The notes under the pieces: generated by a model
The model's input: only the letters and a program-made list of their open reading frames with translations
Database searches by the model: none
Told to the model about the DNA's origin: nothing
Translations under genes and position numbers: made by a program
Part shown: in pieces, positions 1 through 6,575 of the stretch
How positions within the stretch are numbered: the first letter of the stretch is position 1
Layout: every line of letters begins with the position of its first letter
Assembly: GCA_009780755.1 (NCBI GenBank)
Contig: WQZL01000056.1
Span: 1 to 13,172, forward strand
DNA length: 13,172 bases
Direction: 5' to 3'
Source: Promicromonosporaceae bacterium
Lineage (GTDB): Bacteria > Actinomycetota > Actinomycetes > Actinomycetales > Cellulomonadaceae

Positions 1-1
1 A

Positions 2-616
2 TGGCGGGTGGCACGCCCGGGCACACCGGGGGCGGCGGGTCGCGCTCACACGGTGCGGGCTGTCTTGGGCACCGAGAAGTGGACGTGCATTGGTGAGTCG
101 CTCGGCATGATGGATGTGGTGCGGACTCGCGACGAACGGCGATTAATCGGGCATCTTGGCCCGGAAATCTTGGCACCCGATTTCGCCCAGGTTGGCGTTT
201 TTGAGGCGGAGCAGAGACTTGCCCGGTTGTCAGATCAGCCGCTAAGTAGGGCGTTGCTGGATCAGCGGGTGGTCGCCGGGATCGGTACCATCTGGATGGC
301 CGAATCTCTATACCAGCTACGCCTGTGGCCGTGGACTCTCGTAGCGGACACGGATAAGGCGATGCGGCTGACTCTGCTGAACATCGCCGCCTCACGCATC
401 GCAAACAGCGTAGAGCTGGCAACCAGCCACGGATTCAGCGCGGTTCCCTGCTACGTATACGGCCAGCTGGGTAAGCCCTGCACCCGCTGCGGCACGCGCA
501 TCAAAATAGCCGGCCAATCCGGCCCAACCACAAAGCCCGACCAGGGCACAGGCGAACGCATAGTCCACTGGTGCCCCACCTGCCAACCAAACCCCACCTC
601 CCCTCCCGGTGGTTGA
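2..616 (+). CDS. Fpg/Nei-family DNA glycosylase (Nei2-like endonuclease VIII), 5' end missing
   Basis: This is the C-terminal two-thirds of a base-excision-repair glycosylase/AP lyase; the reading frame is open back to base 2, so the N-terminal catalytic proline and glutamate lie outside the window. Numbering from the GTG at base 8, residues 77-102 form the helix-two-turn-helix region (ALLDQRVVAGIG, then an E-S-L helix). C158, C161, C189 and C192 are the four ligands of the C-terminal zinc finger, ending HWCPTCQ. The segment starting W-R-V and the later HLGPEIL resemble mycobacterial Nei2 as I remember it. Two oddities: the family signature GIGN-I-Y reads GIGT-I-W, replacing an asparagine that normally contacts the DNA backbone, and the spacing between the cysteine pairs is 27 residues rather than about 16. 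The last codons and the TGA lie in an intergenic repeat. Family is confident; substrate preference and activity are not. Confidence 0.88.
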   Translation, partial: WRVARPGTPGAAGRAHTVRAVLGTEKWTCIGESLGMMDVVRTRDERRLIGHLGPEILAPDFAQVGVFEAEQRLARLSDQPLSRALLDQRVVAGIGTIWMAESLYQLRLWPWTLVADTDKAMRLTLLNIAASRIANSVELATSHGFSAVPCYVYGQLGKPCTRCGTRIKIAGQSGPTTKPDQGTGERIVHWCPTCQPNPTSPPGG

Positions 617-693
617 GCCGGTTGCTGCGGGTGGTTGAGTAGGAGCGAGGAACGAGCGTCGAAACCCTTGGGTTGAGCCTGTCGAAACCACCC
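601..693. repeat. Intergenic repeat, copy A (GGTTGAG...GTCGAAACC family)
   Basis: The segment matches 866-960 almost base for base. Shared blocks are TTGAGCCGGTTGCTGCGGG, then GGTTGAGTAGGAGCGAGGA, then GTCGAAACCCTTGGGTTGAG, then a closing GTCGAAAxCAC. Copy A lacks four bases (GACG/ACGT-type indel) after AACGAGC. The unit alternates a GGTTGAG motif with a GTCGAAACC motif, a composition common in dispersed actinobacterial intergenic repeats. It contains the stop codon of the upstream glycosylase gene. Confidence 0.85.
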
Positions 694-702
694 CATGCGT
701 CA

Positions 703-738
703 TTCTGCGTGGAGCGACGCAGGAGCGTAATCGCAGAA
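703..738. repeat. Small imperfect palindrome, TTCTGCG/CGCAGAA arms
   Basis: Arms TTCTGCG (703-709) and CGCAGAA (732-738) are perfect 7-bp complements around a 22-base centre. The outer context (GTCATTCTGCG, then TCGCAGAACC) resembles a second class of dispersed actinobacterial repeat. Nothing marks it as a terminator: no T-run follows on either strand. Confidence 0.6.
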
Positions 739-769
739 CCTAGAGTTAACGGTAAGCATCTGGTCTAGG

Positions 770-839
770 TCCTGCGACTCGCTAGCGCTCGCGCAGGATG
801 ACGGAGAGAGGGGTGCTACCGCTCGCGCAGGATGACGGA
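770..839. repeat. Palindrome TCCTGCG/CGCAGGA plus a direct repeat of its right arm
   Basis: TCCTGCG (770-776) and CGCAGGA (792-798) are complementary arms, and the centre contains the palindrome CGCTAGCG (780-787). The right arm with its flank, GCTCGCGCAGGATGACGGA, occurs at 787-805 and exactly again at 821-839. It is related in design to the palindrome at 703-738 but carries TCCTGCG in place of TTCTGCG. Confidence 0.65.
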
Positions 840-841
840 AA

Positions 842-864
842 TATCGAAACTCTTGGGTTGAGCC
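842..864. repeat. Partial copy of the GTCGAAAC-CTTGGGTTGAG repeat
   Basis: The stretch ATCGAAACTCTTGGGTTGAG reproduces the inner block of copies A and B with one substitution. It abuts copy B, so the nest appears to have grown by insertion or duplication next to an older copy. Confidence 0.65.
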
Positions 865-865
865 G

Positions 866-960
866 CCCTCCGGCGATTGAGCCGGTTGCTGCGGGTGGTT
901 GAGTAGGAGCGAGGAACGAGCGACGTGTCGAAACCCTTGGGTTGAGCTTGTCGAAATCAC
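866..960. repeat. Intergenic repeat, copy B
   Basis: Second near-complete copy of the repeat at 601-693, in the same orientation, with the four extra bases after GAACGAGC and a few substitutions (CGATTGAG for TGGTTGAG; GCTTGTCGAAATCAC for GCCTGTCGAAACCAC). Together with 601-693 it brackets the two small palindromes. From 961 to the HNH gene promoter I see no further repeats or genes. Confidence 0.85.
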
Positions 961-1036
961 TGGAGAGACGGATGAACCTAATCACAAATTCCCAGCTCAA
1001 AATGCGGCACACTTCATAAAAAGGCCCGCGCACCCC

Positions 1037-1065
1037 TTGCGTATCGGACGCTTGTCTATTAGACT
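1037..1065 (+). promoter_or_regulatory. Candidate promoter of the DUF222/HNH gene
   Basis: TTGCGT (1037-1042) and TAGACT (1060-1065) are separated by 17 bases, fitting a housekeeping sigma factor of actinobacteria. It lies about 70 bases before the start codon in a locally A+T-richer stretch. This rests on pattern only. Confidence 0.35.
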
Positions 1066-1136
1066 AGAAGCATCAGCTGGGAAGCCTCGATGATAGTCAG
1101 TTCAGGGTATTCCGCATTTACGCAAGGAGGTGTGTG

Positions 1137-2537
1137 ATGAGCATTCAGGCTGACAGCCAGAGCAGCTTGTCGCGCACTTCTGCTCAACGTCTTACCGAGG
1201 CTGTTGCATTGCTGCGACAGGGCGTGGAACTTTTAACAGATTTGGCTAGCGATGATGCTACAACCGGCTGTCTGCGGGATGTCGATTTTGACACCCTGGC
1301 CGCCGCCGAAAAAGAGATTCGCCGCCTGGAATCACGGGAGGCTACAGCGCGATTGTGCATGTTGCCCGTATTGGATGCCTCTGGAATGTGGGCACTGCGT
1401 GGAGCGAGGTCTTTCCCTGCCTGGCTGCAACGCCATGACGACGTATACCCAAGCCTTGCCAAGCGAGAACACCGCCAGGCCCGAGCGCTGCGCGATGATC
1501 TACCTGCCACCCGAACGGCGGCTCTTTCCGGCACCGTCGGCGGCGAACATGTCACCGCGCTGGTCGGCATTTGCACCAGCGGGCCGCGCCTGGCTGCGCT
1601 AGCAAGCCCGATGCCTAATATTCCTGCCCTCCTCGATGCCGCAGGAAACAAGGTGGCCGCACCGCCTACCGGTGAGGAATACCTTCTTGAAGAAGCCGCC
1701 CACTTCCGGCTAGGGCACTTCACCCGCCTGACCAAGCACTTCGCACACCGCGCCGACCCAGCAGCCGATGAGCGCGGGTTCCGGGACGCCAAGGCTCGGG
1801 AGTTCTTCGACATCGGGTTTACCCTCGGCGGAGCCAACGTAACCGGATTTCTCACCGAAGAACACGCCACCACATTGCAGACAGCGCTCAAATACCTCGT
1901 GGGAACACCCGGCAACGATGATGACCGCACTCCCTCTCAGCGTCGAGCGCAGGCTCTCGCCGACCTGGCACGATTCGTGCTAGACAACGGGCACGTCGGC
2001 ACCGGCGCGGCAGTGCGACCCCACCTGATGGTCACTGTCTCCTGGGAAGAACTCAAAGCCCAGATCGCCAGCGCCGAAATCGACCCCGTCACCGAGCCAG
2101 AACTTCACGGTCAGGCCGAACGGCTCCTAGCCCTAGAGAAGACGCCAGCGATGCTGATCGATTCCACCGGCCCGCTGCCCGATTCCCTGCTCCGCCGCCT
2201 AGCCTGTGACAGCGAAATCACCCGCATCGTATTCGGCCCGGATTCGCAAATTCTCAACATCGGCCGCCAAGAACGAACCTTCAGAAAACAGATACGCAAA
2301 GCAGTAATAGCCAGAGACCGACACTGCACGTATCCGGGCTGTTGGGAACCACCATCCAGATGCGAAGTTCATCATGCAGTAAGACATTGGGCCGCCCATG
2401 ATGGAGATACTTCCGCCGATAATGCCGCCCTGCTCTGTTGGCACCATCATGACCACGTAGACGGCACCGGCATAGAAATGCACTGGAAAACCGGCAAATG
2501 GCATTTCACCAACCGCCACGGCCAAACAGTCACCTAA
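1137..2537 (+). CDS. DUF222 / HNH endonuclease domain protein (13E12 repeat family)
   Basis: The protein has 466 residues. The N-terminal two-thirds matches the DUF222 (13E12) pattern, including a run ending HFAHRADP and a later TVSWEEL. The C-terminal 80 residues form an HNH nuclease: paired cysteines in CTYPGC (near 397 and 402), C409-EVHH with the first histidines, N429 and C434, then HHH. These residues would bind zinc and a catalytic metal. ATG 1137 is preferred over GTG 1134 because AAGGAGG (1124-1130) is 6 bases away rather than 3. The family is abundant and multicopy in actinobacteria and is linked to repetitive DNA; its biological role is not settled, though a nicking or double-strand nuclease is expected. 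Codons toward the 3' end use more A and T in third positions (AGA, ATA, AAT) than the clp genes, consistent with acquired DNA. No partner gene is adjacent. Confidence 0.9.
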   Translation: MSIQADSQSSLSRTSAQRLTEAVALLRQGVELLTDLASDDATTGCLRDVDFDTLAAAEKEIRRLESREATARLCMLPVLDASGMWALRGARSFPAWLQRHDDVYPSLAKREHRQARALRDDLPATRTAALSGTVGGEHVTALVGICTSGPRLAALASPMPNIPALLDAAGNKVAAPPTGEEYLLEEAAHFRLGHFTRLTKHFAHRADPAADERGFRDAKAREFFDIGFTLGGANVTGFLTEEHATTLQTALKYLVGTPGNDDDRTPSQRRAQALADLARFVLDNGHVGTGAAVRPHLMVTVSWEELKAQIASAEIDPVTEPELHGQAERLLALEKTPAMLIDSTGPLPDSLLRRLACDSEITRIVFGPDSQILNIGRQERTFRKQIRKAVIARDRHCTYPGCWEPPSRCEVHHAVRHWAAHDGDTSADNAALLCWHHHDHVDGTGIEMHWKTGKWHFTNRHGQTVT

Positions 2538-2550
2538 CTTCGGGGTGTCG

Positions 2551-2850
2551 CTAGAGAGCAGCGAAGGCGGGGTGGGTTAGCAAGTCGGCGGGAATGGTGT
2601 CGGGAATGCTCATCAGTTCGGCGACGGCAATGCGGTCGCTAACCTCGCGCAGCACGGAAGAGAGCGGCACATCGAGAGCGCTACAGATCGAGCCGAGCAG
2701 CTCGGAGGACGCCTCCTTGACGCCACGCTCCACTTCGGAAAGGTAGCCGAGCGAGACCCGCGCCTGCGAGGAAACCTCGCGAAGCGTACGCCCCTGTCGC
2801 TGGCGCACGTCGCGCAGCACGTCACCAATGTGTTCCCGTAAGGCAATCAC
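2551..2850 (-). CDS. clgR: ClgR-type XRE-family transcriptional regulator
   Basis: A 99-residue DNA-binding protein with one Cro/C1-type helix-turn-helix (about residues 8-65). The segments RTLREVSSQARVSLGYLSEV and KEASSELLGSICSALDVPLS are highly characteristic of ClgR. In corynebacteria, mycobacteria and streptomycetes ClgR activates clpP1P2 and other protease genes and is itself degraded by Clp proteases. GTG 2850 is chosen because GGAGG (2860-2864) sits 9 bases upstream and known ClgR proteins start close to this point. An ATG at 2889 would add 13 unlike residues and has no ribosome binding site, although it could suit a leaderless transcript. The C-terminus ends AFAAL, a small hydrophobic tail resembling a Clp degron. 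Downstream of pgsA on the same strand with a 93-base gap, it could be co-transcribed or use its own promoter. Confidence 0.9.
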   Translation of the reverse strand: MIALREHIGDVLRDVRQRQGRTLREVSSQARVSLGYLSEVERGVKEASSELLGSICSALDVPLSSVLREVSDRIAVAELMSIPDTIPADLLTHPAFAAL

Positions 2851-2889
2851 GGCACTCCCCCTCCATAAGTCATCGAACCAAACGACCAT

Positions 2890-2925
2890 TCTAAGTTATC
2901 GCGCCCTATACGTCGCGGTAAAACT
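2890..2925 (-). promoter_or_regulatory. Possible clgR promoter between pgsA and clgR
   Basis: On the minus strand, TTTACC is followed after about 18 bases by TAACTT, and a second -10-like TAGAAT overlaps the next bases. Either would give a short leader before GTG 2850. Neither combination is strong, and I find no good ClgR-box match here, so autoregulation is not supported by this stretch. Confidence 0.25.
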
Positions 2926-2943
2926 CGCCTGACGCTGTGGGAC

Positions 2944-3558
2944 TCAAGCGTCCTTGGCTCCATACGCTAAATCTCGCCGCTCCTTGCGCCAGATGCGGGC
3001 GCCGGCAATGGCGTAGTCGAGGCCGGTCACCCAGGTCACAACGATGGCGATGCCCATCACCGTCCAAGCCAGCACCCGCCACCAGTCAGGCAGGTAGGCA
3101 AGCGGCAGCACAAATGCGCCAATCGCCAGCGATTGAATGAAGGTCTTGGCCTTACCGCCGCGAGAGGCTGGCAGCACCACATATCTGAGCAGGAACATGC
3201 GCATGGCGGTGATACCCAGCTCGCGAACCAGCACCACCGTCGGCACCCACCAGCCGTGCGGGCCAAACTCACCTAGTGGCGCCCACAGCAGAATCAGGGC
3301 GGCGCCGATAAGAGTTTTGTCCGCGATGGGGTCAAGAATCTTGCCCAGATCAGTGACCAGGCCACGGCTGCGAGCGAGGTCCCCATCGATGCGGTCAGAA
3401 ATGGCCGCCACCCCGAAGATCACGGTGGCCACAATGCGCCAGGTGAGAGTGTGTCCGCCCTGGGCTAACAGCGCCCACGCGAAGAAGGGCACCACAAGGA
3501 TGCGGGACATCGTCACTACATTCGCGACGTTCCACATGGCGGGAGTTGCTTCGGACAC
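2944..3558 (-). CDS. pgsA: CDP-diacylglycerol--glycerol-3-phosphate 3-phosphatidyltransferase family protein
   Basis: An integral membrane enzyme of 204 residues that transfers a phosphatidyl group from CDP-diacylglycerol to glycerol 3-phosphate, giving phosphatidylglycerol phosphate for anionic phospholipid synthesis. The CDP-alcohol phosphotransferase signature D-G-x2-A-R-x8-G-x3-D-x3-D is complete: D58, G59, A62, R63, G72, D76 and D80. Hydrophobic segments flank it and continue to about residue 185, as expected for six membrane helices. The GTG at 3558 gives the longest reading; ATG at 3537 (residue 8) is possible, and neither has a clear ribosome binding site. The position next to clgR matches the mycobacterial pgsA3-clgR arrangement. 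Related enzymes can use other alcohols (inositol phosphate or a second CDP-DAG), but the sequence around the motif fits the PgsA branch. Confidence 0.9.
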   Translation of the reverse strand: MSEATPAMWNVANVVTMSRILVVPFFAWALLAQGGHTLTWRIVATVIFGVAAISDRIDGDLARSRGLVTDLGKILDPIADKTLIGAALILLWAPLGEFGPHGWWVPTVVLVRELGITAMRMFLLRYVVLPASRGGKAKTFIQSLAIGAFVLPLAYLPDWWRVLAWTVMGIAIVVTWVTGLDYAIAGARIWRKERRDLAYGAKDA

Positions 3559-3616
3559 CCGGTAAGCCTAATCGATTCACCCAGCGACATCTCCGCCACC
3601 ATCACGTCTATCGCCC

Positions 3617-3622
3617 TACTGT
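3617..3622 (+). promoter_or_regulatory. -10-like element just before the capA-like gene
   Basis: TACTGT matches TAnnnT and ends 6 bases before ATG 3629. Transcription starting 6-7 bases downstream would begin at or next to the start codon, giving a leaderless message. This agrees with the absence of a ribosome binding site. No convincing -35 box is visible. Confidence 0.3.
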
Positions 3623-3628
3623 GCTGAC

Positions 3629-4909
3629 ATGAGGATGCATCGATCTGTCGCTTATGCCTTCGCAACACTCGTGTTGGCGCTTGCTGCCACGTCATCTTGC
3701 GCGAGCGAAACTCAGCCGTTGGGTGACTATTCGTGGGTCTCGCGCTCGACTTCGTCGCCGCAAAATGACCAGGAGATGGGGTCGCCGGGCGAAGTACGCA
3801 AGCCAGCCGAGGATGACCAGCCTGAGCGGCCTGCCGTTTTTACCATTTTGGGCGGCGGCGATCTGCTGCTGCATAGATCGGTCAATAATGCGGCGGCAAC
3901 CGCCGATGGTTACAACTACTCGCCACTACTCACCGGGCTAGATGCCTGGGTGCAAGGTGCCGACCTGGCCTTATGCCACCTGGAGGTGCCCTTGGCGCCC
4001 GAAGGTGTTGCCCCGTCCGGGTATCCGCTGTTTGGCGCTCCCGCGCAGATTATCCCGGCCCTGGCGGAGCAGGGGTGGAACGGCTGCTCTACCGCATCGA
4101 ACCACTCGATAGACCGCGGTCTTTCCGGGCTAACTGCCACCCTTGATGCCCTCGACGCGGCGGGCCTCGGTCATGTGGGCACGGCTCGCACCCAAGTTGA
4201 GGCGGAGGCGCCGCAGCTTTACGAGCTGGAGCGGGAGGGTCGCACCATCACGGTGGCGCATCTGTCCATCACCTACGGTCTAAATGGCCTGGTGTTGCCC
4301 GCCGACACTCAGTGGGCGGTAAATCTGATCGACGTGACTGCCACCATTGCGCGCGCTACCGCCGCCCGCGAAGCGGGGGCCGACCTGGTGGTGGTGAGCC
4401 TGCACGATGGCATCGAATATCGTGCCGAACCGTCCTCACCGCAGATCGCCACGGCGCAGGCGTTGGCCGATGCTGGCGTGGTGGACCTGATCTTCGGTCA
4501 TCACGCCCATGTGCCGCAGCGCATCGAGCTGCTGCCGGGCGGCCCAGGCGACAAGGGCATGTGGGTGGCCTACGGGATGGGGAACCTGATCTCCAGTCAG
4601 GGCGCCCACTGTTGTGCGCCGGAAACCTCAAATGGACTGTTGATTACGGCGACGGTGGTTGCCGAGCCGGGTGGCCCGGCCCGCGTGACCGGCCTGGAGT
4701 GGACCGGCATCACGGTGGACCGGACGGCGGGCTATCTCGTCCGGGTGATCGGCGAGGCCATCGCCAACCCGGCGGGCGGCACGCTCTCCCCCGCCGAGCT
4801 GGCGAATCGCGACGCTCGCGTCCGCGCCGTCCTGGGCGAGGCCAAAGAACGCACCACCCCACCAACGCCTACCGGCCCGACGCCGAAGAGCTTGACGCGT
4901 CTGCAATGA
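3629..4909 (+). CDS. CapA-family (poly-gamma-glutamate capsule type) exported phosphoesterase-like protein
   Basis: A 426-residue protein with an N-terminal hydrophobic signal segment (residues 5-22). It is followed by TSSC at 21-24, a weak lipobox, so it may be a lipoprotein anchored outside the membrane. Residues 25-68 are a polar linker. The calcineurin-like CapA domain follows: GGGDLLLH (75-82), CHLEVPL (116-122), SNHSIDRG (157-164), SLHDGIEY (257-264), GHHAHVPQ (290-297) and YGMGNLIS (315-322). These are the usual metal-binding positions. Two differ from classical CapA/PgsA: NLE is HLE and HWG is HDG. The proline- and threonine-rich end (410-420) looks flexible. No capsule-synthesis genes lie nearby, so a role in poly-gamma-glutamate export is only a family label; a secreted metallophosphoesterase is equally possible. 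The downstream dehydrogenase starts 7 bases after the stop. Confidence 0.82.
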   Translation: MRMHRSVAYAFATLVLALAATSSCASETQPLGDYSWVSRSTSSPQNDQEMGSPGEVRKPAEDDQPERPAVFTILGGGDLLLHRSVNNAAATADGYNYSPLLTGLDAWVQGADLALCHLEVPLAPEGVAPSGYPLFGAPAQIIPALAEQGWNGCSTASNHSIDRGLSGLTATLDALDAAGLGHVGTARTQVEAEAPQLYELEREGRTITVAHLSITYGLNGLVLPADTQWAVNLIDVTATIARATAAREAGADLVVVSLHDGIEYRAEPSSPQIATAQALADAGVVDLIFGHHAHVPQRIELLPGGPGDKGMWVAYGMGNLISSQGAHCCAPETSNGLLITATVVAEPGGPARVTGLEWTGITVDRTAGYLVRVIGEAIANPAGGTLSPAELANRDARVRAVLGEAKERTTPPTPTGPTPKSLTRLQ

Positions 4910-4916
4910 TGGGGGT

Positions 4917-5774
4917 ATGTCAAAGACGATTGTGATTACCGGAGCTTCCGATGGCATTGGCGCCGCGCTGGCCAAGCGCCTGAAGGACAAGGGCAACAAT
5001 GTGGCGATAGTTGGGCGGAGCAAGGTCAAGACCGCAGCCGTCGCCGCCGAGCTGGCGGTGCCCTCCTATCTGGCAGATTTCGCCAAGCTTTCCGATGTGC
5101 GGGCGTTGGCCGCCGACCTGGAGCGTGACTATCCCCGCATTGACGTGCTTATCAACAACGCCGGCACCTGGTTCGATGAGTACGCGCTCACCGAAGACGG
5201 TTTTGAGCGCACGATGCAAGTCAATCACCTGGCCCCGGCGCTGCTGACCGAGCTGCTGCTGCCCACGCTAACCCGCGCCGAGGGCGAGCCGCCATCGATA
5301 GCGCAGTGGACCACCTCTATGTCCTCGCGCTGGGTGGGCAAGTTGGATGCGGCTCGAATCGGAGTTGATGACGAGATCGCCCGCGCGCGCTACAAGAACA
5401 TGCGGGTGTATGGCACCGCCAAGTTGGCCTGTTCCGTTTACGTTGCCGAGTTCGAGCGCCGTCACACCCAAGATGGCATCGCGGCCGTCTCGGTTCACCC
5501 AGGCATGGTCGCCACCTCTTTCGGCACGAATAGCGATAGCAGCCGAAAAGGCGGCAGCCTGTTCCAGAAATTCATGACGAAGTACATCCTGACCACGCCC
5601 GATGGGTCGGCCGCCCGGCTGCAACACTTCGCGGAAGGCATCCCCGGCACCGATTGGATTCCCGGCGACTACTACCAGGGCAAGCGACACTACAAGCACG
5701 CCCAGGTGGCTGACCTCGCCCTTGGCGTGGCCGTCTGGAACAGAACACGCGAGCTGCTGCAACTGGCTAACTAG
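4917..5774 (+). CDS. Short-chain dehydrogenase/reductase (SDR)
   Basis: A 285-residue cytoplasmic NAD(P)-dependent oxidoreductase. The Rossmann nucleotide-binding motif TGASDGIG is at residues 8-15, NNAG at 80-83, the structural N103 in QVNH, a serine cluster TTSMSS (132-137) supplying the catalytic serine, and the Y165-x3-K169 pair in YGTAK. GRSKVK after strand 2 carries basic residues, suggesting NADP(H). The C-terminal half resembles retinol-dehydrogenase-like or WW-domain-oxidoreductase-like SDRs with unknown substrate. ATG 4917 follows GGGGG at one base, which is too close for a normal ribosome binding site. Coupling to the preceding CapA-like gene, 7 bases upstream, is therefore likely. 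No pathway can be inferred from neighbours. Confidence 0.88.
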   Translation: MSKTIVITGASDGIGAALAKRLKDKGNNVAIVGRSKVKTAAVAAELAVPSYLADFAKLSDVRALAADLERDYPRIDVLINNAGTWFDEYALTEDGFERTMQVNHLAPALLTELLLPTLTRAEGEPPSIAQWTTSMSSRWVGKLDAARIGVDDEIARARYKNMRVYGTAKLACSVYVAEFERRHTQDGIAAVSVHPGMVATSFGTNSDSSRKGGSLFQKFMTKYILTTPDGSAARLQHFAEGIPGTDWIPGDYYQGKRHYKHAQVADLALGVAVWNRTRELLQLAN

Positions 5775-5789
5775 CTGACTAGCGGCCAC

Positions 5790-5795
5790 TAGAAT
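5790..5795 (+). promoter_or_regulatory. -10 element TAGAAT before the DUF4191 gene
   Basis: TAGAAT ends 8 bases before ATG 5804, so transcription would start at or within a base or two of the start codon. There is no ribosome binding site, so a leaderless transcript is the simplest reading. No clear -35 box is seen. Confidence 0.4.
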
Positions 5796-5803
5796 TGTTT
5801 TTC

Positions 5804-6499
5804 ATGGCCCGAGACAAGACGCCCAAGGAAAAGAAGCAACGCTGGTACCACCAGGTGTGGCAGGCGTACCGGATGACGGCGCAGACCGACCCGGCAACTA
5901 CCTGGGTGCTGTTGGCGGTGTTCTTCTCCGTCATCGGCATCGGCGTAATACTCGGCCTGACGGTGTTCAACCTGGTGACGGCGATCATCATGTTCATTCC
6001 GCTGGCCGTGCTGGCGACGATGTTCATGCTGACCAGACGGGCCGAACGCGCCGCCTACAAGCGCATTGAGGGGCAAGCGGGTGCGGCCCGTTCGGCGCTG
6101 GGCACCGTGCGTGGTGGCTGGACGTTCGAGGACGAGCCGGTGGCGATAAACAAGTCACAAGACCTCGTGTTCCGTGGCGCTGGACGCCCCGGCGTGATTC
6201 TGGTTTCCGAGGGGCCAGCGCATCGCGTCACGCGAATGTTGGAGGATGAGCGCAAGAAGGCCGCCCGTGTCCTGCCGAATGTGCCGATCACCCTGATCCA
6301 AGTGGGCAGCGATGAGGGCCAGGTGCCGCTGCCAAAACTTGCCCGCACGGTTCGCAAACTAAAGGCACAGCTGACCCGCGCCGAAGTGGCAGAGGTCACC
6401 AAGCGGTTGCGGGCGCTCGGCGGTATGAAACTGGGGATTCCAAAGGGCATCGATCCCACCAAGGCCCGGCCCGACCGCAAGGGCTTAAAGGGGCGCTGA
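5804..6499 (+). CDS. DUF4191 family membrane protein
   Basis: A 231-residue protein with a basic N-terminus (MARDKTPKEKKQRW), two adjacent membrane helices (about 34-52 and 56-76) and a 150-residue basic cytoplasmic domain. The latter includes RGGWTFEDEPVAINKSQDLV and GRPGVILVSEGP, typical of DUF4191. The family is restricted to actinobacteria and has no established function. In Mycobacterium (Rv2219) it also lies upstream of glnA1, so the neighbourhood is conserved. ATG 5804 is chosen over TTG 5795 because family members begin close to MAR/MAK and TAGAAT at 5790-5795 would place the TTG inside the promoter. The C-terminus is rich in lysine and arginine. A 76-base gap separates it from glnA. 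Confidence 0.85.
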   Translation: MARDKTPKEKKQRWYHQVWQAYRMTAQTDPATTWVLLAVFFSVIGIGVILGLTVFNLVTAIIMFIPLAVLATMFMLTRRAERAAYKRIEGQAGAARSALGTVRGGWTFEDEPVAINKSQDLVFRGAGRPGVILVSEGPAHRVTRMLEDERKKAARVLPNVPITLIQVGSDEGQVPLPKLARTVRKLKAQLTRAEVAEVTKRLRALGGMKLGIPKGIDPTKARPDRKGLKGR

Positions 6500-6575
6500 T
6501 CCTAAAACGGGGGCGTCCACGGTTTCTAGGGCGCACCGCAATTTCCCGCCCGAATCTGCCGTAGAAGGAGACCTA

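Noticed and set aside
601..960. CRISPR array
   Set aside because: Only two or three copies at irregular spacing, 90 bases long, with no uniform spacers and no cas genes.
1184..1930. 248-codon open frame on the minus strand opposite the DUF222 gene
   Set aside because: Ser/Arg-rich shadow translation without domain similarity; the plus-strand frame is clearly the gene.
2925..2945. ClgR operator in front of clgR (AACTCGCCTGACGCTG)
   Set aside because: It matches the half-site CGCC but misses the central A and the second GCG; too weak to report.
4312..4935. Open frame overlapping the CapA-like gene in another plus frame
   Set aside because: Arg/Gly/Pro-rich translation typical of an out-of-frame reading; the CapA motifs are in the other frame.
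6500..6575. GlnR or AmtR operator upstream of glnA
   Set aside because: No pair of GTNAC/GAAAC-type half-sites with the right spacing is visible.
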